Below are positions 25,549 to 34,009 of a stretch of DNA of 55,848 bases, in pieces. Positions within the stretch are counted from its first letter, which is position 1. The number at the start of each line of letters is the position of its first letter. The stretch is from Acidobacteriota bacterium (lineage in GTDB: Bacteria; Acidobacteriota; Terriglobia; Bryobacterales; Bryobacteraceae). The stretch is from contig VFZX01000006.1 in NCBI GenBank assembly GCA_016871015.1, positions 1 to 55,848 on the forward strand, written 5' to 3'. The notes under the pieces were generated by a model. That model worked only from the letters and a program-made list of their open reading frames with translations, did not search any database and was not told the origin of the DNA. The position numbers were made by a program, and so were the translations under genes.

Positions 25549-26598
25549 ATGCCGCCAACACGCTCACTCCTGCCTATCTTCCTCATCGCGGCCTGCTGGG
25601 CACAGCAGCCTCCGGCTCTGCACGAGGACCGCCTCGTCATGCTCACCGCCGAGTTCGACGAAGGACCTGCACAGAACGGCGCCGGCGTCATCTTCGGCTC
25701 GGCCGCCGGCCGCATCTACATCGCCACCGCCAACCACGTGATCCGCTCCGGACCCAACACTGCGAAATCCGTCAAGGCATTCGTCAAGGGCCGTCCGGGC
25801 GAGTCATTCGCGGTCAAGATCCTCGAACACTCTGATCCCATCCTCGACCTCGCTGTTGCCGCCATCACCGATCCCGACGCCCTCGGACAAAAACCCGCCG
25901 CGCGTATCCTCGGCGACTCGGCCACGCTGAAGCGGGGCGACAAGGTCTGGTCCACCGGCTATCCACAGAGTCGCCGGTGGTATTCGCGGCCAGCGCCCGA
26001 CCACATCCAGCGCAGCGCGGCGGACTCCATCCGGTTCGACTCGCCGTTCATTTCGGCCGGCTACTCAGGCGGCGGCCTGTTCGACGAGCGCGGACACCTC
26101 GTCGGAATCATCAAGCAGGACGCACCGCCGGAAGGCGTCGCGATTCCGATCGAGCGGGTGCTCGAACGGCTGCGCGAGTGGGGCTATCCGATTGAGATCG
26201 AGCGCGCCGCCGTCGAGCAGTCAGCCGCCCAGCCCCGGACGCTCGTGGTGCGGCTCCTGCGCGTCATCGTCAAAGAGGACGGGTCGAGTGGCGCCACGAA
26301 CTGGGACTTCCGCGCTACCGTGAACGGCAATGTCCTGCTTGACTGGCGGGAGAAGTCGTTCGACGATGACGCGGGCCGCAACGTCTATGTCCCAAATCAG
26401 GCCGAGACGAAACTCATTGAGGCGCCCGCCGGCCAACCGGTCCGCCTGGTGATCACCGGCGACCACTCGCACGGCGAGCGGCTCCCCATCAGCAAGGACA
26501 CCACCCTCGCCCCCGGAGCTGAAGTGGAGGTCCCCGTCTCCACCGCCCGGAGCCGCAAGGGAGACTTCATTTTCGTCTTCTCGGTTGTGCCAAAATGA
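25549..26598 (+). CDS. Secreted trypsin-like protease, paralogue of the upstream protease domain
   Basis: 349 residues with a possible lipoprotein leader (LLPIFLIAACWAQQ). The trypsin-like domain aligns almost residue for residue with the upstream gene: His63 (IATANHVI), Asp100 (PILDLAVA) and Ser173 (GYSGGGLF), ending with ERLREWGYPI. A different C-terminal beta domain (about 225-349) replaces the FGE-like module and may bind ligand or wall polymer. It overlaps the next gene by 4 nt. Gene duplication followed by swapping of the C-terminal module is the simplest reading. Confidence 0.8.
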   Translation: MPPTRSLLPIFLIAACWAQQPPALHEDRLVMLTAEFDEGPAQNGAGVIFGSAAGRIYIATANHVIRSGPNTAKSVKAFVKGRPGESFAVKILEHSDPILDLAVAAITDPDALGQKPAARILGDSATLKRGDKVWSTGYPQSRRWYSRPAPDHIQRSAADSIRFDSPFISAGYSGGGLFDERGHLVGIIKQDAPPEGVAIPIERVLERLREWGYPIEIERAAVEQSAAQPRTLVVRLLRVIVKEDGSSGATNWDFRATVNGNVLLDWREKSFDDDAGRNVYVPNQAETKLIEAPAGQPVRLVITGDHSHGERLPISKDTTLAPGAEVEVPVSTARSRKGDFIFVFSVVPK

Positions 26599-27317
26599 GC
26601 GCGAAGATGACCGTCTCGCGCATTCTCGCTCTCCTGTCCGTCACGCTCCCCGCGTTCCAGCAGGACCGTTGCGCTGAGTTCGGCCTGAAACGCGCGGGTG
26701 GCGTGAACGGCTACGACTGGCGCGACAACCGGTGCGAGGGTGAGTACATCCGTGACGTTGCTAGCTCGGCGGATCTGCAACTGGTCTCCTTCGGCGCGCC
26801 GGTACCGGCCTCCGCGTTAACTGGCGCGAGTCCCATCAGCCTCGCCTGGGCAACAGCGGGCGCTGCGTTGCGCATCCGCGGCGAAAGCCTCCGCTCCCGC
26901 CACTACTACCGCATGGATGCCAAGCCCGGCGCGGTGAATTCGTTTCAGTGGCCCACCCGTGTGCTCAGCCAATTCAAGCTCCAGGACCGGGAACTGGGTA
27001 TCGTGGCCTGGACCGGAGCCGGGAGTGCAGTGCGCTATGTTCCGATAGAGGTCAACGGATCCAAGACCGTCGCCATTCTGGTGCGGCCTGCCGCCGAGTT
27101 GAGCGAAGTGTACATGACGTTGCGCGCTGAGCCCTCGGGCACGGTCGTCGCGCGCGACAAGGCGCTGGGCTTGAACGTCTACCCGGCGGGGCGGGGATTC
27201 CAGGTTGCGCTCCCAAAGCTCCCCAGACCCGGACTGTACCGCCTCAGTCTGGCGGCGACGTTGCGTGACGGAGGATCAGCCAACGGCGTCTACGTCCTCC
27301 AGCTTCCGGCGAACTGA
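26595..27317 (+). CDS. Secreted hypothetical protein of the protease operon
   Basis: 240 residues with a signal peptide (SRILALLSVTLPAFQQ) and two cysteines near the N-terminus (DRCAEFG, NRCEGEY). The remainder is beta-rich with SLAWATAGAALRIRGE and PGLYRLSLAATLRDGG, as in immunoglobulin-like or carbohydrate-binding sandwiches. No family is recognised. It overlaps the upstream protease gene by 4 nt and ends 2 nt before the next, so it is translated together with both. Confidence 0.7.
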   Translation: MSAKMTVSRILALLSVTLPAFQQDRCAEFGLKRAGGVNGYDWRDNRCEGEYIRDVASSADLQLVSFGAPVPASALTGASPISLAWATAGAALRIRGESLRSRHYYRMDAKPGAVNSFQWPTRVLSQFKLQDRELGIVAWTGAGSAVRYVPIEVNGSKTVAILVRPAAELSEVYMTLRAEPSGTVVARDKALGLNVYPAGRGFQVALPKLPRPGLYRLSLAATLRDGGSANGVYVLQLPAN

Positions 27318-27319
27318 TT

Positions 27320-28375
27320 ATGGACCAACAGTCCGCGGCTGCCCGGCTTCGCCAGCACCTTGCCAACCGCGCTCGGGAATACGCAGAGTCCGCACTGAAA
27401 CAGGACGGGCAGGCTCCCTTGGCGGACGTGCGGAAACTGGAAGCGCTCTCCCGACTCGCCGCGATGGCCGAACCCGCCGCGCCGAAGCCCAGCCACCGCG
27501 GCATCGCGATCGTCTTCGCGATTCTCTCGCTCTCGGTGGTCTCCCTGATGCTGTTTAAGCGGGCTACGAAGACTGCCGTGGAGCTCGAGGCCTTGGTGAC
27601 CGCGGTCCGGTTCAGAATAACAGAGCCGGTGCAATCGAGGAGCCTGCTTGTGAAATCGATCTCGGTCAGCGGGGCCAACATCTCGGATCCGGATGAGGTG
27701 CTGGGCCGCGCACCGGTGGGCGCTCGAATCGAAGCAGACGGCGGCGCGATCACCGTGCAACATATCAAGCTCTCCAACGCCACCGTGGTGACGCTCGAAC
27801 GCGATTCGCAGTCCGCCCTGCAGTTCGACATCAACGGCGAAGGCGCGGTGATCGAGGTAAGCCTGAGTGGAAAACTGCGGGTCTCGGGCCGGCCAGCCGA
27901 GTTCAAGATCCCGCGCTCACTGTCGTTCACCACGGGCGCTTCCCCGGCCGACATCCGCTTCGTCTTCCCCGGCGACGCGGATGCCGATCTATTCCGCCAG
28001 TGGCCCATCGATTCCCTGTCTACCTTCGAGGCCGACGAGTCGCGAACGCGCCGGGTATCGTCGATCAAGTCTGGCGCCATTTTCTTCGAGGAACTGAACA
28101 GCCAGGAGCGGAAGCTCCGCGAGGCAGAGCACATCCAGTTCGGCGCGGTGGATGGGCGCATCCGGACCGCGCGCTTTACCAAAGGCGAGATTGCCCTGCG
28201 ATTTGACGGCACGATCCAAGGTCTGACGACCGGCGCTGGCGATCCCCGTCCGCTGATGCCCACCTGGCTGGACCTGGCCCGCGCGAACCAGCCGCTGGTC
28301 CTGCTGTGGACCACGGCGGCCTACATCATCGGAGTCCTGTTCGCGATTCTCAAGTGGCTCGACTTCAACGTCTGA
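27320..28375 (+). CDS. Two-helix membrane protein with large extracytoplasmic domain
   Basis: The 351-residue protein has an N-terminal cytoplasmic segment of about 58 residues and a transmembrane helix (GIAIVFAILSLSVVSLMLF). A beta-rich exported domain follows (about 80-320, with GAVIEVSLSGKLRVSGRP), then a C-terminal helix (LVLLWTTAAYIIGVLFAIL). No family is recognised. It is the last gene of the protease operon and would anchor or sense the secreted partners at the membrane; that role is inferred from topology and order. Confidence 0.7.
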   Translation: MDQQSAAARLRQHLANRAREYAESALKQDGQAPLADVRKLEALSRLAAMAEPAAPKPSHRGIAIVFAILSLSVVSLMLFKRATKTAVELEALVTAVRFRITEPVQSRSLLVKSISVSGANISDPDEVLGRAPVGARIEADGGAITVQHIKLSNATVVTLERDSQSALQFDINGEGAVIEVSLSGKLRVSGRPAEFKIPRSLSFTTGASPADIRFVFPGDADADLFRQWPIDSLSTFEADESRTRRVSSIKSGAIFFEELNSQERKLREAEHIQFGAVDGRIRTARFTKGEIALRFDGTIQGLTTGAGDPRPLMPTWLDLARANQPLVLLWTTAAYIIGVLFAILKWLDFNV

Positions 28376-28410
28376 CCGCCCCCGCCCGTCCGGTGTTATC
28401 ATCTTTTTTC

Positions 28411-29553
28411 ATGAACCGCAGACAAGCCCTCCTCACCCTCGCGGGCGCCGCTGTTCCCGCATGGGCGCGCGCCAAAGAGTACATCGTCTACGTAGGCACC
28501 TACACAAACGGCAACAAGAGCAAAGGCATCCACGCCTTCCGCATGAACGTGAAGACGGGAGAGCTCAGTCCGGTGGGGCTGGTGGGCGAGGTCACGAATC
28601 CTTCGTTCCTGACGATCCATCCCAACGGCCGGACCCTTTACGCCGTGAGCGAGATCGCCAATTATCAGGGACAGCGCAGTGGCGCGGTGACCGGATTCCA
28701 GATCGACCGCAATACCGGCATGCTCACTAAGCTGAACACCTCGGCCACCAAAGGTGACGGCGCCTGCCATCTCGTGGTCGATAAGACCGGCAAGAATGTC
28801 GTCGTCGCCAACTACGGCGGAGGCAGCGTGGCCTCGATTCCGATCAAGGACGACGCGGGCAATCTGGGCGATGCGTCCGCGTTCATTCAGCACAAGGGAA
28901 GCTCGGTCGACAACCGCCGCCAGATGAATCCGCACGCGCACTCGGTGAACATCTCCGCCGACAACCGCTTCGTCATGGTCGCCGACCTCGGACTTGACCA
29001 GGTGCTCGTCTATCAGCTCGATCCGGCCCAGGGATCGCTCACGCCGCACAATCCGCCGTTCGCCAAGGTGACGCCCGGCGGCGGACCGCGCCATTTCACC
29101 TTCCATCCCAAGGGCAAGTTCGCTTACACGAACCAGGAGATGAAGTCGGCGGTGACCGCATTCCGCTGGAACGCGGCCTCCGGTGTGCTCGACGAGATCC
29201 AGGTGATCTCGACGCTTCCACAGGACTACACTGGAACCGGCAACTCCACCGCCGAGATCCTGTGCCATCCCTCGGGCAAGTACGTCTACTGCTCCAATCG
29301 CGGGCACGACTCGATCGCCGTGTTCAAGGTCCACAAGGACGGCAAGCTCACGCGCATCGGCAACGTCTCGACCCAGGGCCGCACGCCGCGCAACTTCAAC
29401 ATCGACCCGTCCGGGCGCTGGCTCATCGCTGCCAACCAGGCCACCGACAGCATTGTCCTGTTCCGGATCGGCAAGGACGGCAACCTCACCCCGGCTGGCC
29501 AGAAGCTGGATGTCGGCGCGCCGGTGTGCGTCAAGTTCCTGCAAGTGGCCTGA
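28411..29553 (+). CDS. Lactonase family (Pgl-type seven-bladed beta-propeller), Tat-exported
   Basis: 380 residues: a twin-arginine leader (MNRRQALLTLAGAAVPAWARA) followed by seven WD-like repeats of the PF10282 lactonase family, with YIVYVGTYTNGNKSKGIHAF, PNGRTLYAVSEI, DKTGKNVVVANYGGGSV, HPHxHS-type HAHSVNISAD and DGNLTPAGQKLDVGAPVCV. Cytoplasmic relatives hydrolyse 6-phosphogluconolactone; the export signal argues for an extracytoplasmic lactone instead. TATCAT (28397-28402) lies 8 nt before the ATG. Confidence 0.88.
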   Translation: MNRRQALLTLAGAAVPAWARAKEYIVYVGTYTNGNKSKGIHAFRMNVKTGELSPVGLVGEVTNPSFLTIHPNGRTLYAVSEIANYQGQRSGAVTGFQIDRNTGMLTKLNTSATKGDGACHLVVDKTGKNVVVANYGGGSVASIPIKDDAGNLGDASAFIQHKGSSVDNRRQMNPHAHSVNISADNRFVMVADLGLDQVLVYQLDPAQGSLTPHNPPFAKVTPGGGPRHFTFHPKGKFAYTNQEMKSAVTAFRWNAASGVLDEIQVISTLPQDYTGTGNSTAEILCHPSGKYVYCSNRGHDSIAVFKVHKDGKLTRIGNVSTQGRTPRNFNIDPSGRWLIAANQATDSIVLFRIGKDGNLTPAGQKLDVGAPVCVKFLQVA

Positions 29554-29712
29554 GCGCTGCCGTTGCGCTACATTCATTTCAGGGTGCTCGCACCGGCCTG
29601 CCGGACATTCGAAATTCTTAATTGAAATGTTTTCGCGGGTTGCCGCATCCAGGTCCATTGGACCCGCCGTATTGTCAAGCGGGACCGGAAACGGAATTCA
29701 AAGGAGATTGAG

Positions 29713-30084
29713 ATGAATCGTAGGAAGTTCAACAGTGTCATCGGCGCCGCGGCTGCCGGATTGATGGCGGCGGGGTCCGCGCGGGTGCTGGTGGCGCAGG
29801 CCAAGGTGGAAAAGCACATCTGCAAGGGCAAGAACACGTGCAAAGGGCAGGGAGGCTGCAAGTCCGGCGACAATGGCTGTGCGGGCAAGAACACCTGCAA
29901 GGGCAAGGGCGGATGCGCCACGGTGAAGCACGGCTGCGCCGGCCAGAATGAATGCAAAGGCCTCGGTGGCTGCAAATCCGGCGATAAGGGTTGCGCGGGC
30001 AAGAACACGTGCAAGGGCAAGGGCGGCTGCGCGGTTCCGATGCAGCATAGCCGGCTGCGCGTGCGTCGCGAAGTCTTGGCGTAA
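29713..30084 (+). CDS. bufA2: BufA2-like bufferin precursor, 12-Cys repeat RiPP with Tat-like leader
   Basis: The 123-residue product has a leader with a twin-arginine motif (MNRRKFNSVIGAAAAGLMAA) and, from about residue 37, four 19-residue repeats, each with three cysteines in the pattern CxGxNxCKGxGGC plus a 6-residue spacer (12 Cys in all). A basic tail without Cys follows. Bufferin precursors are made by MNIO enzymes that convert cysteines to thiooxazoles and act as periplasmic copper-binding peptides. The MNIO and DUF2063 genes follow directly. AAGGAGA at 29701-29707 is a good ribosome-binding site. Assignment to the A2 subfamily is from memory. Confidence 0.82.
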   Translation: MNRRKFNSVIGAAAAGLMAAGSARVLVAQAKVEKHICKGKNTCKGQGGCKSGDNGCAGKNTCKGKGGCATVKHGCAGQNECKGLGGCKSGDKGCAGKNTCKGKGGCAVPMQHSRLRVRREVLA

Positions 30085-30091
30085 GGTGGGA

Positions 30092-30126
30092 GTGAGCGGC
30101 GGAGAAGCGAAGACTCCGCCGCTCAC
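30092..30126 (+). promoter_or_regulatory. Intercistronic hairpin between bufferin precursor and MNIO gene
   Basis: GTGAGCGGCGGAG (30092-30104) pairs perfectly with CTCCGCCGCTCAC (30114-30126) around a 9-nt loop, a 13-bp stem with 10 G-C pairs. No T-run follows, so it is not a classical terminator. It ends 3-12 nt before the two candidate bufB starts and would cover the ribosome-binding region. An effect on the precursor-to-enzyme ratio is inferred. Confidence 0.7.
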
Positions 30127-30137
30127 CTGTGACTCCC

Positions 30138-30983
30138 ATGGCGAACCGATGGGGCTATCCGGATCTGGGCTTCGGTGTCGGGCTCCGGACGGTCCACTTC
30201 CCCTACATCCTGAACCAGCATCCCCGCGTCGACTGGTTCGAAATTCTGTCGGAGAACTATATGGACACCGGGGGGCGTCCGCTCTATGTGCTCGACCAGG
30301 TGGCCGAGCGCTACCCCGTCGTCCTGCACGGTGTCTCGATGTCGGTGGGTAGTACGGATCCAGTGAACTTCGAATACCTGCGCAAGCTGAAGTCGCTTGC
30401 ACAGCGCATCAACGCGCGCTGGGTGTCGGATCACCTGTGCTGGACCGGGGTCGCCGGGCTGAACGTCCACGATCTGCTGCCGATGCCCTACACGGATGAG
30501 TCCCTGCGGCATGTGGTGGAGCGGATCCGCGTGATCTCTGATTTCCTCGAACGTCCGTTGGTGCTCGAGAATCCCTCGACCTACCTCGAGTTCCACGTGT
30601 CTACTTGGAACGAGTGGGATTTCATGGCCGAAATGGCCGGACAGGCCAACTGCGGATTGCTGCTTGACGTGAACAACGTCTACGTAAGCGCGTTCAATCA
30701 CGGATGGGACGCGAACGCCTACATCGACCGCATCCCCGCGGACCGCGTGGTGCAGATCCACCTGGCCGGGCACACCCATAAAGGGACGCACATTCTCGAC
30801 ACCCACTCGGATCACGTGGTGGATCCCGTGTGGGAGCTCTACCGGCGTGTCTACCAGCGCATGGGCGGAATCGCGACGCTGCTTGAGTGGGACGAAGACG
30901 TGCCGGATTTTGAAACCGTGCATGCCGAAGCGCTGAAGGCGCGGCGGTATCGTTCTTCGGGAGAAATCCGTGAGGCAGCCTGA
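30138..30983 (+). CDS. bufB: MNIO (DUF692) bufferin-modifying iron oxidase
   Basis: 281 residues of TIM-barrel type with the multinuclear non-heme iron oxidase signatures: LGFGVGLRTVHF, WFEILSENYMD, VVLHGVSMSVGS, WVSDHLCWTG, RPLVLENPSTYLEF, LLLDVNNVYVSAFNHG, QIHLAGH, LDTHSDHVVDPVW and LLEWDEDVP. The conserved His, Asp, Asn and Glu side chains bind two or three irons. Known relatives use O2 to rearrange cysteines of a precursor peptide. Start may instead be GTG 30129. It overlaps the DUF2063 gene by 14 nt. Confidence 0.88.
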   Translation: MANRWGYPDLGFGVGLRTVHFPYILNQHPRVDWFEILSENYMDTGGRPLYVLDQVAERYPVVLHGVSMSVGSTDPVNFEYLRKLKSLAQRINARWVSDHLCWTGVAGLNVHDLLPMPYTDESLRHVVERIRVISDFLERPLVLENPSTYLEFHVSTWNEWDFMAEMAGQANCGLLLDVNNVYVSAFNHGWDANAYIDRIPADRVVQIHLAGHTHKGTHILDTHSDHVVDPVWELYRRVYQRMGGIATLLEWDEDVPDFETVHAEALKARRYRSSGEIREAA

Positions 30984-31734
30984 CCTGGGCGCGATACAAC
31001 GTTGGATGCAGGCGGTGATCCTGGAGCCGGGTCCGTGCGGAGATGCGAAAGCGCGCCGCATCGTCCGCCCCTCGGCCGCGATGACGCCCGGGGAGAGGCT
31101 GGAAGTGTATCGCGGCATGTACGGCGCGCGTCTGGCGGAGGCGCTGGAGGCGGACTTCCCCATGCTCGCCGGACTGCTGGGCGAGGAGTTGTTCGCCGAG
31201 TTCGCGAGCCTCTACATTTGCGAGCATCCATCGCGCTCGTACACGCTGAACGATCTCGGGCGCAATGTTCCGGCGCTCCTGGCCAAGCTGGATGGATTGC
31301 CGTCACCGGCTCTGTCCGTCGATCTGGCGCGATTCGAGCTGACGGTGTCGGAAGTGTTCGATGAGGAGGAATCCCCGCGGCTCACGACGGATCAGTTGGC
31401 CGCGGTGGATCCGGAGAGTTGGGGCGTGGCGCGGCTGCGTCCCATTCGCGCGTTCCGATTGCTTGAGCTGGGCTATCCAGTGCACCTGTACAAACAACGG
31501 CCCTCCAAACGGGCGCGCCGGACATGGCTCGCCGTGTACCGCCGTGACTACGCTGTGACCTGGCACTCGCTCACGCGGCCCGCGTATGGCGTGCTGTCGC
31601 GCCTTGCCGAGGGGGAACCGATCGGTGCTGTACTCGCCGGGATCCGCAACCGGGATCGCGTGTTTGCCTGGTTCCAGGAGTGGAACCAGGAGGGCTTCTT
31701 CGAAGCGATCGAGGTCCAGTCAACGGCGCGCTGA
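30970..31734 (+). CDS. bufC: DUF2063 family MNIO partner (putative DNA-binding domain)
   Basis: 254 residues. The N-terminal half is the DUF2063 domain (RWMQAVILEP, MTPGERLEVYRGMYGARLAEALEADFPMLAGLLGEELF, RSYTLNDLGRNVPALLAKL). The C-terminal half, DLARFELTVSEVFDEEES onward, is the partner region that helps present the precursor to MNIO. Despite the database name, these proteins act as RiPP recognition partners in bufferin-type systems. GTG start at 30970 inside the end of bufB (14-nt overlap) indicates translational coupling. Confidence 0.85.
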   Translation: MRQPDLGAIQRWMQAVILEPGPCGDAKARRIVRPSAAMTPGERLEVYRGMYGARLAEALEADFPMLAGLLGEELFAEFASLYICEHPSRSYTLNDLGRNVPALLAKLDGLPSPALSVDLARFELTVSEVFDEEESPRLTTDQLAAVDPESWGVARLRPIRAFRLLELGYPVHLYKQRPSKRARRTWLAVYRRDYAVTWHSLTRPAYGVLSRLAEGEPIGAVLAGIRNRDRVFAWFQEWNQEGFFEAIEVQSTAR

Positions 31735-32211
31735 CGGATCTCCTGCCGGAGGCGGCAGTTTGGTGCGTTTGAACTGGAACACGGTCTTCCGGTTCTTCCC
31801 GCCCTGATCCCCTTCGATGGTCGCGGTCAACGACTGTGGATCGGTCAGTTCATAGGTGATGATCTTCGGATGGTCATGCTGGGGATTCTCAAACACCGCC
31901 AATTTCGGTGAGGATCTGGTGAGCTTGAAACCCGTCGGCGGTCTGCCATTCGGTTGCGCGACGTAATAGACGCCATCCGGACGCGTCTCAATCCGGAGGA
32001 ACTCGAACATCACCATCTTTTCCCCCGCGAGCGTGCGGCTCATGCCGAGCATCGCTCCGCCCGACGGGGTCAGCCAATGCTCTTCTACTTGGGCCCGGCC
32101 GAGGGAGCCTGCCCAAGAACCAGCGATCCAGGCAAGGTCCGATATCGAGGCTGGGGCCTGAGCCAAGAGGGGAGCGGCCACCAGAAGTGAGACGGGAAGC
32201 AAGCTGTGCAT
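31720..32211 (-). CDS. DUF6265 secreted protein
   Basis: 163 residues with a signal peptide (MHSLLPVSLLVAAPLLAQAP) and the DUF6265 lipocalin-like pattern: ISDLAWIAGSWAGSLGRAQVEEHWLTPSGGAMLGMSRT at about 22-60 and a beta-rich remainder with ENPQHDHPKIITYEL. Function unknown; the fold resembles small ligand-binding barrels. It overlaps the convergent bufC 3' end by 15 nt and lies 19 nt downstream of the AraC gene on the same strand, so the two may be co-transcribed. Confidence 0.75.
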   Translation of the reverse strand: MHSLLPVSLLVAAPLLAQAPASISDLAWIAGSWAGSLGRAQVEEHWLTPSGGAMLGMSRTLAGEKMVMFEFLRIETRPDGVYYVAQPNGRPPTGFKLTRSSPKLAVFENPQHDHPKIITYELTDPQSLTATIEGDQGGKNRKTVFQFKRTKLPPPAGDPSARR

Positions 32212-32230
32212 AGACTGAATTCTACGCGCT

Positions 32231-33025
32231 TCACCGCGCCGCGTCTTGGAATTTTCCGTCACGGTAGAACTCCACCATCCCTCGCCCCGCGCGAAAGTAC
32301 GCATCCGGACTCTGGCCGGAGAACGCGCGAAAGTCGTTCGCCATGTGCGCCTGATCATAGAATCCGCACTCGGCAGCGATATCGGCCCACCGGACCCATT
32401 CTCCGGCTTCATGCAGCGCGACCACGTGCTGGAGCCGGGCGATTCGCGCCAGCGCTTTGGGCGTGATCCCTGCCGCGGCCAGGAACCGGCGTTCCCACTG
32501 CCGGATCCGAAGCTCGCCTGGAACAAATGAGTCCATCCCGCCGCACCCGTGCGACGCCTCGATCGCGCGAATCGACCAATGGATCAGCGGGTCCGGACGT
32601 ATCGCGCCTGCCAACAGCCGCCGCAACGCCTGCACCACGGCCGCTGGGCGGTCCGCCGAGTTCCCTATCTCCTCGCGGAGCCTCCTTGCCCACACACCGA
32701 GCACACTCTGAAGGTCCAGTAGCGAACCCGCCAAGTCGGCTGCTGGAGCCAGGCATCCTCCCGCTTCGGGCCGCAGCCGGACTCCGAGCGCGTCCATCCA
32801 CCCGTTGGGCGACAACACCAATGCCGACCGCAACTGTCCGGCAATCACGGACTCCGGCTGCGCTGCCCCGTTCACGCGGGGCGGTGCGCCGAAGTGGATC
32901 ACCAGCTCCATGCGGCCGTCGGGCAGGATCACCTGGCCGTCAGGTGCAAGCACTCCTCGCAGCGTCCAGATGGATTCAACCCAAGGCGCCAAGTCCGGCG
33001 GAACCGCGTACTGCCCGAAGTCCAT
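32231..33025 (-). CDS. AraC-family transcriptional regulator
   Basis: 264 residues: an N-terminal DUF6597-like sensing domain (LAPWVESIWTLRGVLAPDGQVILPDGRMELVIHFG) and a C-terminal AraC double helix-turn-helix (SFVPGELRIRQWERRFLAAAGITPKALARIARLQ and WADIAAECGFYDQAHMANDFRAFSGQSPDAYFR). The ligand is unknown. It starts 3 nt after the ferrochelatase stop, so it shares the hemH transcript, and is followed by the DUF6265 gene. Confidence 0.87.
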   Translation of the reverse strand: MDFGQYAVPPDLAPWVESIWTLRGVLAPDGQVILPDGRMELVIHFGAPPRVNGAAQPESVIAGQLRSALVLSPNGWMDALGVRLRPEAGGCLAPAADLAGSLLDLQSVLGVWARRLREEIGNSADRPAAVVQALRRLLAGAIRPDPLIHWSIRAIEASHGCGGMDSFVPGELRIRQWERRFLAAAGITPKALARIARLQHVVALHEAGEWVRWADIAAECGFYDQAHMANDFRAFSGQSPDAYFRAGRGMVEFYRDGKFQDAAR

Positions 33026-33028
33026 GGG

Positions 33029-33997
33029 CTACCTGCCGGGGGGCCGCGCTGGAAGGCAACAATGCTCCGAGCAGAGTCCCGGCTCGACGAGCGGCTCGCC
33101 CGATTGATACTCCTCGATCAACTCACGGATCATCGTGATGAAGCGCGGATGGCACCCCACCGTCGCGGCGCGGACCATCTCGATGCCCAACTCCGCGCAC
33201 ACCGCACGCGCATCTTCATCCAGATCCCAGAGGATCTCCAGGTGGTCCGACAGGAATCCCACAGGGGCGATCACCACTCGCGCGGGACGCTCGGCTTTCA
33301 GGTAGGCTGTGATGTCCGGCTCAAGCCATGGCTGCGACGGGGGGCCGCTGCGGCTTTGATACGCCAGCACCCAGTCCGGATTCTCCACCCGGCGTGCGAT
33401 CCCGGCACACGTGAACCGGAGCTGCCGCTCGTAGGCACACCCCTGGGCCATGGCCGACGGAATGCTGTGCGCCGTGAAGATGATCCGCGCGCCGGGCAGC
33501 CGCGCCAGGGCTTCCTGCACCCGCGCTGCCGAAGCCTCGAGAAACCCGGGATGGCCGTAGAACACGCGGATCTTGTCGATCTCCGGGGCGCCGCCGCCAG
33601 CGGCCTGCGCCGCCTCAATGTTCTCGCGGTACTGCCGGCATCCTGAATAGGAGCTGTAGGCCGAGGTGACGAAAGCCAGCGCGCGCCGGACTCCGTCCGC
33701 CGCCATCCGCTGTACCGTATCCGGCAGCAACGGATGCCAGTTGCGGTTTCCCCAGTACACCGGCAGGCTTGTGCCATGCGCGGCGAGTTCGGATTCCAGC
33801 AGCCCGATCATATCGCGCACCTGATCATTGATCGGACTCCGGCCCCCAAAATGATAATAGTGCTCCGCGACCGCCAGCATCCGCTCGCGCGGAACGTTGC
33901 GGCCACGAAGCACGTTTTCAAGAAACGGGATGACGTCGTCGCGCTTCTCCGGTCCACCGAAGCCAACCACGAGAAGCGCGTCGTATCGATTCGCCAA
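33029..33997 (-). CDS. hemH: Ferrochelatase (protoporphyrin or coproporphyrin type) with C-terminal cysteine cluster
   Basis: 322 residues. It carries the HemH/CpfC motifs LLVVGFGGPEKRDD, YHFGGRSPINDQ, IIFTAHSIPSAM with the metal-inserting His, and PVGFLSDHLEILWDLDEDA with the partner Glu. It inserts Fe2+ into a porphyrin at the end of haem synthesis; sequence alone does not settle the substrate. The C-terminus ends in CSEHCC and an internal Cys sits in RFTCAGI, which may bind a [2Fe-2S] cluster as in some bacterial ferrochelatases. Start is TTG 33997 with GGAAG upstream; TAAGCT lies 9 nt before it. Confidence 0.88.
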   Translation of the reverse strand: MANRYDALLVVGFGGPEKRDDVIPFLENVLRGRNVPRERMLAVAEHYYHFGGRSPINDQVRDMIGLLESELAAHGTSLPVYWGNRNWHPLLPDTVQRMAADGVRRALAFVTSAYSSYSGCRQYRENIEAAQAAGGGAPEIDKIRVFYGHPGFLEASAARVQEALARLPGARIIFTAHSIPSAMAQGCAYERQLRFTCAGIARRVENPDWVLAYQSRSGPPSQPWLEPDITAYLKAERPARVVIAPVGFLSDHLEILWDLDEDARAVCAELGIEMVRAATVGCHPRFITMIRELIEEYQSGEPLVEPGLCSEHCCLPARPPGR

Positions 33998-34009
33998 GAT
34001 TCTTCCAGC

